Below, in pieces: positions 7,926 to 17,371 of a DNA stretch of 41,178 bases. Under the pieces are notes generated by a model, which saw only the letters and a program-made list of their open reading frames with translations, was not told the origin of the DNA and did not search any database. Numbering within the stretch: the first letter of the stretch is position 1; every line of letters begins with the position of its first letter. Both the position numbers and the translations under genes were made by a program. Source of the stretch: Bacteroidales bacterium (GTDB taxonomy: Bacteria > Bacteroidota > Bacteroidia > Bacteroidales > GCA-2748055); assembly GCA_016936975.1 (NCBI GenBank), contig JAFGWU010000043.1:1-41178 (forward strand). The letters run 5' to 3'.

Positions 7926-10760
7926 TTGGCTAGAGAAGAGATAGAAGTACTGGGTGCCAGGGTTCATAATCTGAAAAACATTGATGTAACCATTCCCCGG
8001 AACAAATTAACTGTTATTACCGGCTTAAGCGGAAGCGGAAAATCCTCCCTTGCATTCGACACCCTTTATGCCGAAGGGCAGAGGCGCTATATTGAAACAA
8101 TGAACGCCTATGTTCGGCAGTTCCTGGGGAATATGGAACGGCCCGATGTGGACCGGATCACCGGGCTCAGCCCGGTAATTTCCATTGAGCAGAAAACAAC
8201 CAGCAGGAACCCGCGTTCGACGGTCGGCACCGTCACCGAGATCTATGATTTTCTGAGACTGCTATATGCACGTGCCTCCGAGGCTTATTCCTATGTTACC
8301 GGTGAGAAGATGGTTAAATACACGGGTGAGCAGATTCTTGATATCATTCTCAGGGAGTTTTACGGAAAAAAGATCCTCCTGCTGGCCCCGCTTGTCAAGG
8401 GCAGGAAGGGGCATTACCGGGAGCTGTTCGAGCAATTGAGCCGAAGTGGCTATCTCTATGTCCGCGTGGACGGTACGGTGAGGGAGATTGTTCCGGGCAT
8501 GCGGATTGACCGCTACAGGGTGCATGATATCGAAGTTGTTATAGACCGGCTGGTGGCGGACGGAAAGGACCGGAAAAGACTGGGAAAATCGCTGGATACG
8601 GCCATGAACAGGGGGAAGGGCGTGGTTATGGTCCTGCAAAAGGATTCGTCGGAGTTCCGCTATTTTTCCAGCGGGCTGATGTGCCCGGTATCGGGGATAT
8701 CCTATAATGAGCCGGCACCGCACAGTTTCTCCTTCAACTCTCCGCAGGGGGCCTGTCCGAAGTGCAGCGGGCTGGGCATGATCAGCGATGTGGATCTGAA
8801 AAAGATCATGCCCGACCGGGATAAGAGCATTCGGGACGGGGCACTGATCCCGCTCGGACCCTTCCGAAATTCAATTATTTTCTGGCAACTTGAGTCCATT
8901 GCAATAATGTACGGATTTACACTCGACACGCCGGTGAGGAAGATCCCTGAGGAGGCGATGAACTGCATTTTGTATGGTTCAGACGAGCCCCTGAAGCTGC
9001 ATAATACACCGCTGGGAGCTTCTTCCAATTATTTCCTGAGTTTTGAGGGAATTATCAATTATGTACAAAACCAGACCAACGGGGAGAGTTCCCGTCAGGA
9101 ACAGCGGATTGCCAGGCAGTTCGTGAAAAAGATAACCTGTCCGGAATGTCATGGAAGCCGTCTGAAAAAGGAGGCGCTCTATTTCCGGATCAATGGCAGG
9201 AACATTGCTGAATTATCGGCGATGGACCTGGCAGGTCTCAGCGACTGGTTTGAACATCTGGAAGAGGCACTGTCGGAGAAACAAAAAATCATTTCACGGG
9301 ATATCCTCAAGGAGATCCGGGGGCGGCTTCGTTTCCTGCTGGATGTTGGACTTTATTACCTGTCGCTGGATCGGAGCACCCTGAGCCTGTCGGGCGGGGA
9401 GAGTCAGCGTATCCGGCTGGCCACGCAGATAGGATCCCGGCTGGTCAATGTGCTCTATATCCTGGATGAGCCCAGCATCGGATTGCACCAGCGGGACAAC
9501 AGGAGGCTGATCGCCTCATTGAAGGAGCTGAGGGACCAGGGCAACTCCGTAATCGTGGTGGAGCATGATAAGGATATGATCCTTTCGGCCGACCATATTA
9601 TCGACCTTGGACCGGGAGCGGGAAGGTGCGGGGGAGAGGTAGTCGCGTCCGGTCCGCCCGGAGAATTCATAAAAAAGCAGACCCTAACGGGCAGTTACCT
9701 CAATGCAGTGAAGGAGATCAAAGTGCCTGAACGAAGAAGACCGGGTAACGGCCTCTGGCTTATTCTCATGGGGGCATCGGGGAACAACCTGAAACATGTG
9801 GATGCCGCCTTTCCGCTGGGTTGCTTTATTTGTGTCACGGGAGTCAGTGGAAGCGGGAAATCGACCCTGGTCAACGATACACTCCATCCGGTGATCAGCA
9901 GGAAACTTTACCGCTCCCTGCGCGAACCACTGCCCTGCACAAGGCTGGAAGGGCTGGAACATCTCGATAAGGTGATCGAGGTGGACCAGTCGCCCCTCGG
10001 CAGGACCCCCCGGTCGAACCCGGTAACTTACACGGGCGTGTTCGGGGATATCCGGAAATTGTTTGCCGAAACGACCGATGCAAAGATACGAGGATTCAAG
10101 GCAAGCCGGTTCTCCTTTAACGTAAAGGGGGGCCGTTGTGAAACCTGTGGCGGGGCGGGCGTCGTCACCATCGAGATGAATTTCCTGCCCGATGTGTATG
10201 TGGAGTGTAAAAGCTGCAACGGAAAACGATACAACCGGGAAACCCTGGAGGTGACCTACCGGGATAAAAATATCAGTGATGTGCTGGAGATGACTATCAA
10301 CCAGGCAGTGGAGTTCTTTTCCAACATTCCTTCCATCCGCAGAAAACTGAAGACCATGCAGGATGTGGGATTGGGTTACGTGAGGCTCGGGCAGCCCTCC
10401 ACTACCCTTTCGGGAGGAGAATCCCAGCGGGTCAAGCTGTCTGCCGAACTAGCGAGGAAGGATACCGGAAAAACCCTTTATATTCTCGATGAACCCACAA
10501 CCGGTCTTCATTTCGAGGATGTGAGGGTGCTCCTGGAGGTAATCAACCGACTGGTCGATAAAGGGAATACCGTGATCATGATTGAACACAACATGGATGT
10601 GATCAAAACAGCTGATTACATTATCGATATGGGCCGGGAGGGCGGCGACAGCGGAGGGGAGATCATAGCAGCAGGCACCCCGGAGGCGGTTGCGGAAACA
10701 GAGAGGAGTTATACGGGCGCGTTTCTGAGGGAGCAGTTGAGACTTTCTAAAAATGATTAA
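7926..10760 (+). CDS. uvrA: Excinuclease ABC subunit A
   Basis: 944 aa, full length compared with E. coli UvrA (940). It is a damage-recognising ATPase that loads UvrB in nucleotide excision repair. Two ABC modules are present: Walker A GLSGSGKSS near residue 33 and GVSGSGKST near 640, signatures LSGGESQR in both halves, and Walker B YILDEPSIGLH and YILDEPTTGLH. The C-terminal zinc module shows CETCGG and CKSCNG. In the N-terminal zinc module the first pair reads CPVS, lacking one Cys, while CPKC follows; I recall this as usual for Bacteroidetes UvrA. The start is TTG at 7926, since no ATG or GTG lies near and translation from it gives the typical UvrA N-terminus. Confidence 0.97.
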   Translation: MAREEIEVLGARVHNLKNIDVTIPRNKLTVITGLSGSGKSSLAFDTLYAEGQRRYIETMNAYVRQFLGNMERPDVDRITGLSPVISIEQKTTSRNPRSTVGTVTEIYDFLRLLYARASEAYSYVTGEKMVKYTGEQILDIILREFYGKKILLLAPLVKGRKGHYRELFEQLSRSGYLYVRVDGTVREIVPGMRIDRYRVHDIEVVIDRLVADGKDRKRLGKSLDTAMNRGKGVVMVLQKDSSEFRYFSSGLMCPVSGISYNEPAPHSFSFNSPQGACPKCSGLGMISDVDLKKIMPDRDKSIRDGALIPLGPFRNSIIFWQLESIAIMYGFTLDTPVRKIPEEAMNCILYGSDEPLKLHNTPLGASSNYFLSFEGIINYVQNQTNGESSRQEQRIARQFVKKITCPECHGSRLKKEALYFRINGRNIAELSAMDLAGLSDWFEHLEEALSEKQKIISRDILKEIRGRLRFLLDVGLYYLSLDRSTLSLSGGESQRIRLATQIGSRLVNVLYILDEPSIGLHQRDNRRLIASLKELRDQGNSVIVVEHDKDMILSADHIIDLGPGAGRCGGEVVASGPPGEFIKKQTLTGSYLNAVKEIKVPERRRPGNGLWLILMGASGNNLKHVDAAFPLGCFICVTGVSGSGKSTLVNDTLHPVISRKLYRSLREPLPCTRLEGLEHLDKVIEVDQSPLGRTPRSNPVTYTGVFGDIRKLFAETTDAKIRGFKASRFSFNVKGGRCETCGGAGVVTIEMNFLPDVYVECKSCNGKRYNRETLEVTYRDKNISDVLEMTINQAVEFFSNIPSIRRKLKTMQDVGLGYVRLGQPSTTLSGGESQRVKLSAELARKDTGKTLYILDEPTTGLHFEDVRVLLEVINRLVDKGNTVIMIEHNMDVIKTADYIIDMGREGGDSGGEIIAAGTPEAVAETERSYTGAFLREQLRLSKND

Positions 10761-10835
10761 ATTAGCGGATGTTTTTCATCCTTTGGCCGGAAAGAAGGCT
10801 ATTAAGGATCCCTAGTAACCATTAAATTCAAGTAT

Positions 10836-11546
10836 ATGACATCAAGTGAGGATAAAATAATCAGGGCATTTAAGGAAAAAACCTGGAACGAAATAAAAGC
10901 TTCCGATTCGTGGCAGATCTTCAAAATCATGGCCGAGTTTGTTGACGGATTTGAGAAGATGGCCAGCATAGGTCCCTGTGTTTCCATTTTCGGCTCGGCC
11001 AGGACCAAATCCGATAACAAGTATTATCAGCTGGCCGAGGAAATAGCCTACAAGCTGACCCTCCAGGGTTACGGGATAATCACTGGAGGAGGACCGGGCA
11101 TTATGGAAGCGGCCAATAAAGGGGCTGCCAAAGGGAACGGAAAGAGTGTCGGCCTTAATATCCAGCTGGCATTCGAGCAGTTTGCTAATCCCTATATCGA
11201 CCAGGATAAGCTCATTACCTTCAAGCATTTCTTTGTGAGGAAGGTGATGTTCCAGAAGTATGCGCAGGGATTTATCGTTCTGCCGGGCGGCTTCGGGACG
11301 TTCGACGAGTTTTTTGAATCCATCACCCTGATACAGACCGGGAAAATCGGGAAGTTCCCGATCGTGCTGGTCGGAAAGAATTTCTGGAAAGGCCTGGTGG
11401 ATTGGATTCTGGAGGTGGTTCACGAGGAACAGCACAATGTCAGTCCGGAAGATATCGAACTTTTCAGGGTTGTGGATACCGCTGATGAAGCGGTGGAGGT
11501 GATCGATTCATTTTATGACAAGTACCTGCTCAGCCCCAACTTCTGA
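10836..11546 (+). CDS. LOG-family (TIGR00730) Rossmann-fold nucleotide hydrolase
   Basis: 236 aa. The family signatures GGGPGIMEAANKGA and PGGFGTFDEFFE (PGGxGTxxE) are present, the latter forming the catalytic and phosphate-binding loop. Such proteins were long annotated as lysine decarboxylases; characterised members are LOG phosphoribohydrolases that release bases from nucleoside 5'-monophosphates, including cytokinin nucleotides, or purine-nucleotide hydrolases such as PpnN. This one has an N-terminal extension of about 45 residues before the Rossmann core. The true substrate is not readable. A weak hairpin (GGATG-TTTTT-CATCC, near 10767) separates it from uvrA, so it is probably transcribed alone. 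Confidence 0.85.
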   Translation: MTSSEDKIIRAFKEKTWNEIKASDSWQIFKIMAEFVDGFEKMASIGPCVSIFGSARTKSDNKYYQLAEEIAYKLTLQGYGIITGGGPGIMEAANKGAAKGNGKSVGLNIQLAFEQFANPYIDQDKLITFKHFFVRKVMFQKYAQGFIVLPGGFGTFDEFFESITLIQTGKIGKFPIVLVGKNFWKGLVDWILEVVHEEQHNVSPEDIELFRVVDTADEAVEVIDSFYDKYLLSPNF

Positions 11547-11618
11547 TTTGTTCCGGTTGTTAGTAAAATAGAGGTTGATGGAGAGAATTATTTTGTACCT
11601 TGTGTTCGAAATACCTTA

Positions 11619-12941
11619 ATGATTATGAATAAGGCTGTTAAATTAGTTCATTGTTTTCTCCTTCTCTGCCTGTTTTCCGTATTGACCGGACAGGATTTGC
11701 GGATTACAATGGACCTGCCTGAAACGGTTTATGCAGGTTCTGAGTTCGAGGTCCGGCTCACGATTGAAAAGGGGAATTTAACGGATTACTCCAGGTACTC
11801 CCAGGAACTTCCATACGGATTGTCGGCGGTGAATGTGAGCTCCCCGAATGCCGATTTCAGCTTTGAAGAACAGCGAATCCGGATTATCTGGCTGAAGCTC
11901 CCGGAGGAAAATTTGATTCAGGTAATTTACAGGATCAGGGTTGATGAGCGGTTGAAGGGGACCTTTACGCTCGACGGTAACTTCGCCTATGTGGTTGATG
12001 AGGAGCGTAAATATACAGATATCCCGGTTTCCGATCCCATCACCATCATCCCGAATTCCAGAATCAATCAGTCGCTGGTTGTGGACATTAGGGATTTTGA
12101 AAACGTGGTGAAAGGAATAACCCAGCCGGAAACGGTGGAAGGTTTTGCGATGGTTATCCGGCAGAAGCCCGTTCAACTGGGCGATGGTTCCGTATTGATC
12201 CGGCTTCTGGTGAGGAATCCCGAGGGAGGTAAATATGCAAAGATTGAAGAGACCATTCCGGAAGGATACATGTTCGAAGAGGTCGAAACGGCGGGGGGCA
12301 TCGTGAGTTTCAGTGCATCACAGGTGAAATATATCTGGATGAAATTACCCGCCGATCCCGAATTCATGGTCTCTTACAGGTTGCTTCCTAAAGCCGGGGA
12401 GCGGCAGGAAGCGGTTAATATTACCGGCGTCTACAGCTATACCATCGGGAATTCAAATTACGAGGATCCAGTAATCGAGATGGAGACCAATCTGGAGAAT
12501 CTCACTCCTGGACAGAAGCATAACCTGCTGCTGACCGGGATCCTGCCGGGCGAATCCGGAACACCCGGGCCGCAGGTACCGGCCATTCAACCGGCAGAGC
12601 CGGTCTCATCCCCTGCTCCCGAGAGTGAAAGCAGGTTTATCCAGGGGACCAGGGTCCTTGAATCCGGGATAGGTGTATATTACCGGATCCAGCTCATTGC
12701 CCTGAGGATGCCGTTCAACGGAAACCTCCATTTTTCGCGGCTGGGAATCGACGGGGATATCAGGGTGGAGAAACATGAAGGATTGTATAAATATTCAGCC
12801 GGTTCGTTTTCCGACTATCTGGCAGCGAGCCGGTACAAGAAAACCATTGAAAACCGTCCGGGACTGGAGGATTGTTTTATAGTGGCTTACCGGAACGGTT
12901 TGCGGATCAGTATAGAGGAAGCCTTTACGGATTCCAACTAA
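11619..12941 (+). CDS. Secreted protein with two Ig-like repeats and a C-terminal SPOR-type domain
   Basis: 440 aa with an N-terminal signal peptide (VHCFLLLCLFSVLTGQ). Two related beta-rich modules follow, about residues 25-145 and 165-290. Each closes with a matching block (IRIIWLKLPEENLIQVIYRI and VKYIWMKLPADPEFMVSYRL), showing an internal duplication. A Pro-rich linker (about 300-340) precedes a C-terminal domain (about 350-435) of SPOR type (YYRIQLIAL, LYKYSAGSF, CFIVAYRNG), which in this fold binds denuded glycan strands of peptidoglycan. It is probably a periplasmic wall-associated protein. It is followed after 14 bp by the barrel protein, so they likely form an operon. No specific function recognised. 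Confidence 0.75.
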   Translation: MIMNKAVKLVHCFLLLCLFSVLTGQDLRITMDLPETVYAGSEFEVRLTIEKGNLTDYSRYSQELPYGLSAVNVSSPNADFSFEEQRIRIIWLKLPEENLIQVIYRIRVDERLKGTFTLDGNFAYVVDEERKYTDIPVSDPITIIPNSRINQSLVVDIRDFENVVKGITQPETVEGFAMVIRQKPVQLGDGSVLIRLLVRNPEGGKYAKIEETIPEGYMFEEVETAGGIVSFSASQVKYIWMKLPADPEFMVSYRLLPKAGERQEAVNITGVYSYTIGNSNYEDPVIEMETNLENLTPGQKHNLLLTGILPGESGTPGPQVPAIQPAEPVSSPAPESESRFIQGTRVLESGIGVYYRIQLIALRMPFNGNLHFSRLGIDGDIRVEKHEGLYKYSAGSFSDYLAASRYKKTIENRPGLEDCFIVAYRNGLRISIEEAFTDSN

Positions 12942-12955
12942 TCCACCGAAAAAAT

Positions 12956-14314
12956 ATGCGTGTCTTCTGGATCAAACAGATTCTTCTTATAATCCTGGTC
13001 CTGGTTCTGCTTGACCTTCGGGCCCAGGATGAAGCCTATGATGATTTGCTCCGCCGTATCGACACGATTGAAAATCCCGTCTATAAGCCGGTGGTGGCTC
13101 TTTCATACGGGGTCCTGAATTTCCGCGGTGATGTACGGAACCAATACGTGAGTCCCGTGATCGGCACCCCGGCTTTCAGGGTCAACATTGCCACATTTGC
13201 GGACAGGCGGCAGTTCTTTACTGTCAACTTCAATTTTCTGAAGGGGCGCCTGAACGGGAGCCAGTACGATTTCAGCATGCCGGAAAAGAATCTGAACTTT
13301 CAAACCGATCTTTTCTCGTTTGGAGTCAGCCTGGAATATCGCTTCGGACACCTGGTGAGCAGCAAGTTCCCGGTGAGACCCTACGTATCACTCGGCATTG
13401 AGAATATCTATTACAGTGCCAAGGGGGATCTCATGGATGCCGCCGGACGAACCTATTACTACTGGACCGATGGCTCAATAAGGGACCGGGGCGAGGATGC
13501 GCCGGGAGAGGCCGGTTTACTGTTCAGGGATTATTCCTATGAAACAGATCTCAGGAAATACGAGCAGGATGAATACGGACTCGGTGATTATAACCAGATG
13601 TCCCTTTCCCTGCCCGTTGAGGCGGGACTACACTTCAAGGTGCATGAACGGGTTTTCCTGAATCTGGGAGTCGGAGTTCACCATACGTTCTCCGATTACC
13701 TTGATAACGTTGCTTTTAAAGGGACAAGTATGGTAGGCGACCGCGGTAACGACCGCTTTATCTTTTCTCATTTCGGGATTCATTTTGATCTCTTTTCCGA
13801 CCCGTCCACCCGCACTGTGGAACTGCTTTACGCGGATGTGGCATTTGATCCCCTCTTCTATGGTGATGAGGATGGGGATTTCGTGCTGGACCCGGCCGAC
13901 CGTTGTGTGGGGACTCCTTACGGAGTAGCCGTGGATACACTGGGTTGTCCGCTGGATTCGGATCGCGACGGCGTTCCCGATTATATCGATGAGGAGCCGG
14001 ATACCGGAGAGGGTAACTGGGTGAACGAAAAGGGAATAACCATGACGGAAGAGGCATTCTACGCCTCGATTCAGAACCGTGAAACAGCCATGAAGAGAGC
14101 GGATGTCGGTGCCTATCTGGAGCTGATTGAAGGCAGGTATGAGATTATTTCCTACGGCGAAATTCCCGACAGGTTTAAACCCCTTGATGCGGATCAGGAC
14201 GGGTATCTTTCGTTCGACGAGCTATTGAAAGCCATCGACGAATATTTTGACTTCAAACTGGATCTGACGCTGGAAGAGCTGAGGGCAGTGAATGAATTCT
14301 TCTTTTCGCAATAG
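12956..14314 (+). CDS. Outer-membrane beta-barrel protein with thrombospondin type 3 and EF-hand calcium motifs
   Basis: 452 aa from the ATG at 12956, which gives a clean signal peptide (QILLIILVLVLLDLRAQ); an earlier in-frame TTG overlaps the previous gene. Residues ~25-285 look like an outer-membrane barrel (alternating strands, SLEYRFGH, VEAGLHFKV). Next comes a TSP3-like calcium repeat (DEDGDFVLDPADRCVGTP and DSDRDGVPDYID), then a helical region with an EF-hand (DADQDGYLSFDEL). In many Bacteroidetes proteins TSP3 repeats link a barrel to an OmpA domain; here no OmpA domain follows and an EF-hand takes its place. Its stop codon directly abuts the convergent smpB stop. Function unknown; calcium-dependent stabilisation is an inference. 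Confidence 0.75.
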   Translation: MRVFWIKQILLIILVLVLLDLRAQDEAYDDLLRRIDTIENPVYKPVVALSYGVLNFRGDVRNQYVSPVIGTPAFRVNIATFADRRQFFTVNFNFLKGRLNGSQYDFSMPEKNLNFQTDLFSFGVSLEYRFGHLVSSKFPVRPYVSLGIENIYYSAKGDLMDAAGRTYYYWTDGSIRDRGEDAPGEAGLLFRDYSYETDLRKYEQDEYGLGDYNQMSLSLPVEAGLHFKVHERVFLNLGVGVHHTFSDYLDNVAFKGTSMVGDRGNDRFIFSHFGIHFDLFSDPSTRTVELLYADVAFDPLFYGDEDGDFVLDPADRCVGTPYGVAVDTLGCPLDSDRDGVPDYIDEEPDTGEGNWVNEKGITMTEEAFYASIQNRETAMKRADVGAYLELIEGRYEIISYGEIPDRFKPLDADQDGYLSFDELLKAIDEYFDFKLDLTLEELRAVNEFFFSQ

Positions 14315-14767
14315 TTACTTGATTTTATGGAGTCTTTCCATCTGGCGTTGGGTGTCTTTTCGCTTTATGGTTTCCCTTTTATCGAACTCCTTCTTCCCTT
14401 TTGCCAGGGCAATCTCAAGCTTGGCATAACCGCTCTCTGCGATAAACAATCTCAATGTGGTGATGGTAAGACCGCTCTCCTTGACCTTTCGCTGAAGCTT
14501 CCGGAGTTCATTCCGGTTCATCAGAAGCCTGCGGTCCCTTCCGGGCTGGTGCCTGTTATAACTGCCCCTGTCGTAATCGGCGATTTGCATGCCCCTAACG
14601 AAAAGTTCATTATTGATAAACACACAGTAGGACTCCGACAGGCTTGCCTTGCCGAGACGGATTGATTTGATCTCTGTTCCGGAAAGCTGGATGCCGGCCA
14701 CGAATTTATCGAGCATCTCATAGTCGTGGTAAGCCTTCTTGTTCTTTATGTTGATTTTATTTGCCAT
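14315..14767 (-). CDS. smpB: SsrA-binding protein SmpB
   Basis: 150 aa, the usual length. It binds tmRNA and brings it to stalled ribosomes for trans-translation. Recognised by the N-terminus NKKAYHDYEMLDKFVAGI, the GTEIKSIRLGKASLSESY core, and a basic C-terminal tail (KRKDTQRQMERLHK) that reads the empty mRNA channel. It ends with no spacing against the convergent barrel gene. A TACCTTTG -7 box lies 14 bp upstream of its ATG. The partner tmRNA gene is not in this window. Confidence 0.96.
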   Translation of the reverse strand: MANKINIKNKKAYHDYEMLDKFVAGIQLSGTEIKSIRLGKASLSESYCVFINNELFVRGMQIADYDRGSYNRHQPGRDRRLLMNRNELRKLQRKVKESGLTITTLRLFIAESGYAKLEIALAKGKKEFDKRETIKRKDTQRQMERLHKIK

Positions 14768-14781
14768 GATTTCCTTACTGT

Positions 14782-14789
14782 CAAAGGTA
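14782..14789 (-). promoter_or_regulatory. -7 element of smpB
   Basis: The complement reads TACCTTTG, matching TAnnTTTG. The expected -33 region falls in a short tandem repeat and gives no exact spacing match, so only the -7 box is supported. Confidence 0.45.
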
Positions 14790-14806
14790 ATAATTTAAAA
14801 AGCATC

Positions 14807-14834
14807 AAATGACAAATTCCAAATGACAAATTCC
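14807..14834. repeat. Two tandem copies of a 14-bp repeat
   Basis: AAATGACAAATTCC occurs twice head to tail and is followed by a partial third copy (AAGTGA). It lies in the smpB upstream region. It is probably a simple intergenic repeat. Confidence 0.6.
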
Positions 14835-14957
14835 AAGTGATCCGGTATTGGTATAACCCCTATAAAACTGGACTAATTTCTTGCGGGTTTGAATTTTGAA
14901 CATGAGGATTTTATAATTTAGGGGTGAAATGGAAGTGTGTATTCTAAAGGCATTTAA

Positions 14958-15881
14958 ATGAGCGGTCCGTATAATATGATTGTGATCTTGGGTCATACAG
15001 CGGCGGGGAAAACGGCGGTGGCAGCCCGCGTGGCTAACCGGTTGCGGGGGGAGGTGATCAGCGCCGATTCCAGGCAGGTTTACCGGGGGATGGACATCGG
15101 TACGGGAAAGGATTACGATGATTACATGGTTGATGGCAGCCGGGTTCCGGTTCATCTGATTGATATTGTCGATGCAGGGGTGGAGTACAATCTTTTCCGG
15201 TTCCAGCAGGATTTTAGCCAGGTGTGCACCTCCCTCATGCGTTCGAGCCGGCGGCCTGTCCTGTGCGGCGGATCGGGTCTGTATATCGAATCCGTGATAA
15301 AAAACTACAGGCTGTTGATGGTCCCTCCAAATGTGGTTCTACGGGCGGAGCTGGAGGGTAAGACAGATGAGCAGCTCGGGCTTATCCTGAAGCAGTATGG
15401 TCCCCTGCATAACATCACCGATACCGTCAGCCGGAAGCGGCTTATTCGGGCTATCGAGATTGCCGAATACCAGTCACGAGAACCGCTTGAATCCAGTCCT
15501 ACCCTCTCCCTGAAACCCCTAGTCGTGGGTATTGCCTTCGACAGGGAAAACCGGAGACGGCGGATCACCGAACGGTTGACTGCCCGGTTGGAGGCAGGGA
15601 TGATCGATGAGGTCAGGCACCTCCTGGAGTCGGGTGTGGATCACGATAAGCTCAGATATTACGGGCTTGAGTACAAATATATTTCCATGTACCTGGAGGG
15701 TGCATTGAACTATGAAGAGATGGTTGCACGATTAAACACTGCCATTCACCGGTTTGCGAAACGTCAGATGACCTATTTTCGGGGGATGGAGCGCAGGGGG
15801 ATAGAGATACGATGGCTCAGGGGAGCGCTTCCCCCGGAGGAGAAGGTGAGCCGGATCGTTTCATGGTTCAGTATTATTTGA
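14958..15881 (+). CDS. miaA: tRNA dimethylallyltransferase (MiaA family), divergent
   Basis: 307 aa. MiaA adds a dimethylallyl group to A37 of tRNAs reading UNN codons. Seen here: P-loop GHTAAGKT (residues 12-19), SADSRQVYRGMDIGTGK (35-51), HLIDIVD, CGGSGLYIES, and the late RQMTYFRGMERRG segment. The P-loop has His where most MiaA have Pro (GPTASGKT), and the body around 52-65 and 95-130 is less conserved than usual. Some Bacteroidetes carry more than one MiaA-like protein, so this may be the second, divergent copy rather than the main enzyme. The last 8 bp overlap the convergent membrane-protein gene. Confidence 0.87.
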   Translation: MSGPYNMIVILGHTAAGKTAVAARVANRLRGEVISADSRQVYRGMDIGTGKDYDDYMVDGSRVPVHLIDIVDAGVEYNLFRFQQDFSQVCTSLMRSSRRPVLCGGSGLYIESVIKNYRLLMVPPNVVLRAELEGKTDEQLGLILKQYGPLHNITDTVSRKRLIRAIEIAEYQSREPLESSPTLSLKPLVVGIAFDRENRRRRITERLTARLEAGMIDEVRHLLESGVDHDKLRYYGLEYKYISMYLEGALNYEEMVARLNTAIHRFAKRQMTYFRGMERRGIEIRWLRGALPPEEKVSRIVSWFSII

Positions 15882-16281
15882 AGGTCCAGGGCATGTCGCT
15901 GATGAAATAGATCAACCCGGCCGCAATAATGAGGTTGACTACCGAAAAGAGGTAATTGTAGGTAATCCTCCAGGAACGAACACTTCTGCGAACCATAATC
16001 CCGATGTTGGGGATGAAGAAAGCCATCAGGCTGAACAGCGTGAAGAGGTTCAGCACCTGTTCCTCCGAAGGGTCCTCAGAAATTTCTGAACCGGCATGGA
16101 AAAAGAGAATCAGGTAGGCGAACAGCAGAAAGCATGCGAGGTACACCAAATAACTCAGCTTCAGGAACAGGGTGGATACTGGCCGTTTATGGTGCAGTCG
16201 GAACGGCTTGAGAATAATGATTGCAACAATATAGATAAAAAGAAATGCGGCTATGAATATGAAATGCAGCAATATATTCAT
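15874..16281 (-). CDS. Small four-helix membrane protein of unknown function
   Basis: 135 aa, not recognised. Four hydrophobic segments (about 3-24, 36-61, 75-96 and 105-127) make it an integral inner-membrane protein, with an acidic loop (EISEDPSEEQ) between helices 2 and 3. The start is supported by a good ribosome site (GGAGG, 8 nt before the ATG). It begins 58 bp after the recA stop on the same strand with no clear terminator between, so it is probably the third gene of the bcp-recA unit. Nothing in it suggests a DNA-repair role. Confidence 0.7.
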   Translation of the reverse strand: MNILLHFIFIAAFLFIYIVAIIILKPFRLHHKRPVSTLFLKLSYLVYLACFLLFAYLILFFHAGSEISEDPSEEQVLNLFTLFSLMAFFIPNIGIMVRRSVRSWRITYNYLFSVVNLIIAAGLIYFISDMPWTFK

Positions 16282-16339
16282 AATCCTTCCTCCGGTTCAG
16301 GTTCAGAGGCAAGTTAGAAAAATTTTCTGATTATCCCGG

Positions 16340-17356
16340 TTATTTGGCAGAAAGCCGCTCCTTTATCTTCGCTTCAAGCTCCTCCGATAGTTCTGGATTA
16401 TCTTTAAGCAGGCTTCTGACAGCATCCCTTCCCTGTCCCAGTCGGGTTTCTCCGTAACTGAACCACGAACCGCTCTTTTTCAATATGTCCAGTTCAACGC
16501 CGAGGTCGACCAACTCACCGGTTTTAGAGATCCCCTCACCATACATAATATCAAACTCAGCTTTTTTGAAGGGAGGGGCCAGTTTGTTTTTGACCACCTT
16601 AACACGGGCCCGGTTTCCCTGAATATCCTCACCCTCCTTCAGCTGACCTATCCGGCGGATATCAAGCCGCACAGAGGCGTAGAACTTCAGGGCGTTCCCT
16701 CCGGTAGTGGTTTCCGGGTTCCCAAACATGACCCCTATCTTTTCCCTCAGTTGGTTAATGAAAATACAGGTCGTATTGGTTTTGGAGATGTTGGCAGTAA
16801 GCTTTCGGAGGGCCTGGGACATCAAACGGGCCTGAAGGCCCATTTTCGAATCTCCCATCTCCCCCTCAATCTCCGATTTGGGGGTCAGGGCCGCCACGGA
16901 GTCAATCACGATAATATCAATGGCCCCGGAGCGGATCAGGTGATCAGTAATCTCCAGTGCCTGCTCACCATTGTCGGGTTGGGAGATGTATAAATTCTCA
17001 ATATCCACCCCGAGTTTTTGAGCGTAGAACCGGTCAAAAGCATGTTCAGCATCAATAAAAGCTGCAATCCCTCCATTCTTCTGTGCTTCGGCAATGGCAT
17101 GAATGGCCAGCGTGGTTTTTCCGGAGGATTCAGGTCCGTATATCTCGGTCACCCTTCCGCGGGGATATCCGCCCACTCCCAAGGCGATATCCAGCCCTAT
17201 AGACCCGGAACCGATAACGGGAACATCCACAATGGCAGTATCGCCCATCTTCATGATGGTTCCCTTGCCATACCCTTTTTCAATCTTGTCAAGGGTCAGT
17301 TGCAGGGCCTTAAGTTTCTCTTTATTGATGTTGTTGTCCTCTTTTTGATTGCTCAT
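16340..17356 (-). CDS. recA: Recombinase RecA
   Basis: 338 aa. It forms ATP-dependent filaments on single-stranded DNA for strand exchange and stimulates LexA-type autocleavage. Walker A GPESSGKT (74-81), Walker [11 protein letters not shown], the L1/L2 DNA-binding loops ([20 protein letters not shown] and [16 protein letters not shown]) and the family C-terminus are all present. It starts 15 bp after the bcp stop codon, so the two are probably co-transcribed, a common Bacteroidetes arrangement as far as I recall. No SOS box was recognised upstream. Confidence 0.98.
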   Translation of the reverse strand: MSNQKEDNNINKEKLKALQLTLDKIEKGYGKGTIMKMGDTAIVDVPVIGSGSIGLDIALGVGGYPRGRVTEIYGPESSGKTTLAIHAIAEAQKNGGIAAFIDAEHAFDRFYAQKLGVDIENLYISQPDNGEQALEITDHLIRSGAIDIIVIDSVAALTPKSEIEGEMGDSKMGLQARLMSQALRKLTANISKTNTTCIFINQLREKIGVMFGNPETTTGGNALKFYASVRLDIRRIGQLKEGEDIQGNRARVKVVKNKLAPPFKKAEFDIMYGEGISKTGELVDLGVELDILKKSGSWFSYGETRLGQGRDAVRSLLKDNPELSEELEAKIKERLSAK

Positions 17357-17371
17357 GATCGTTTTTACTTA

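Noticed and set aside
8680-8780. Missing cysteine in the N-terminal zinc module of UvrA (CPVS)
   Set aside because: I recall the same substitution in Bacteroidetes UvrA proteins generally, so it is not a defect of this gene.
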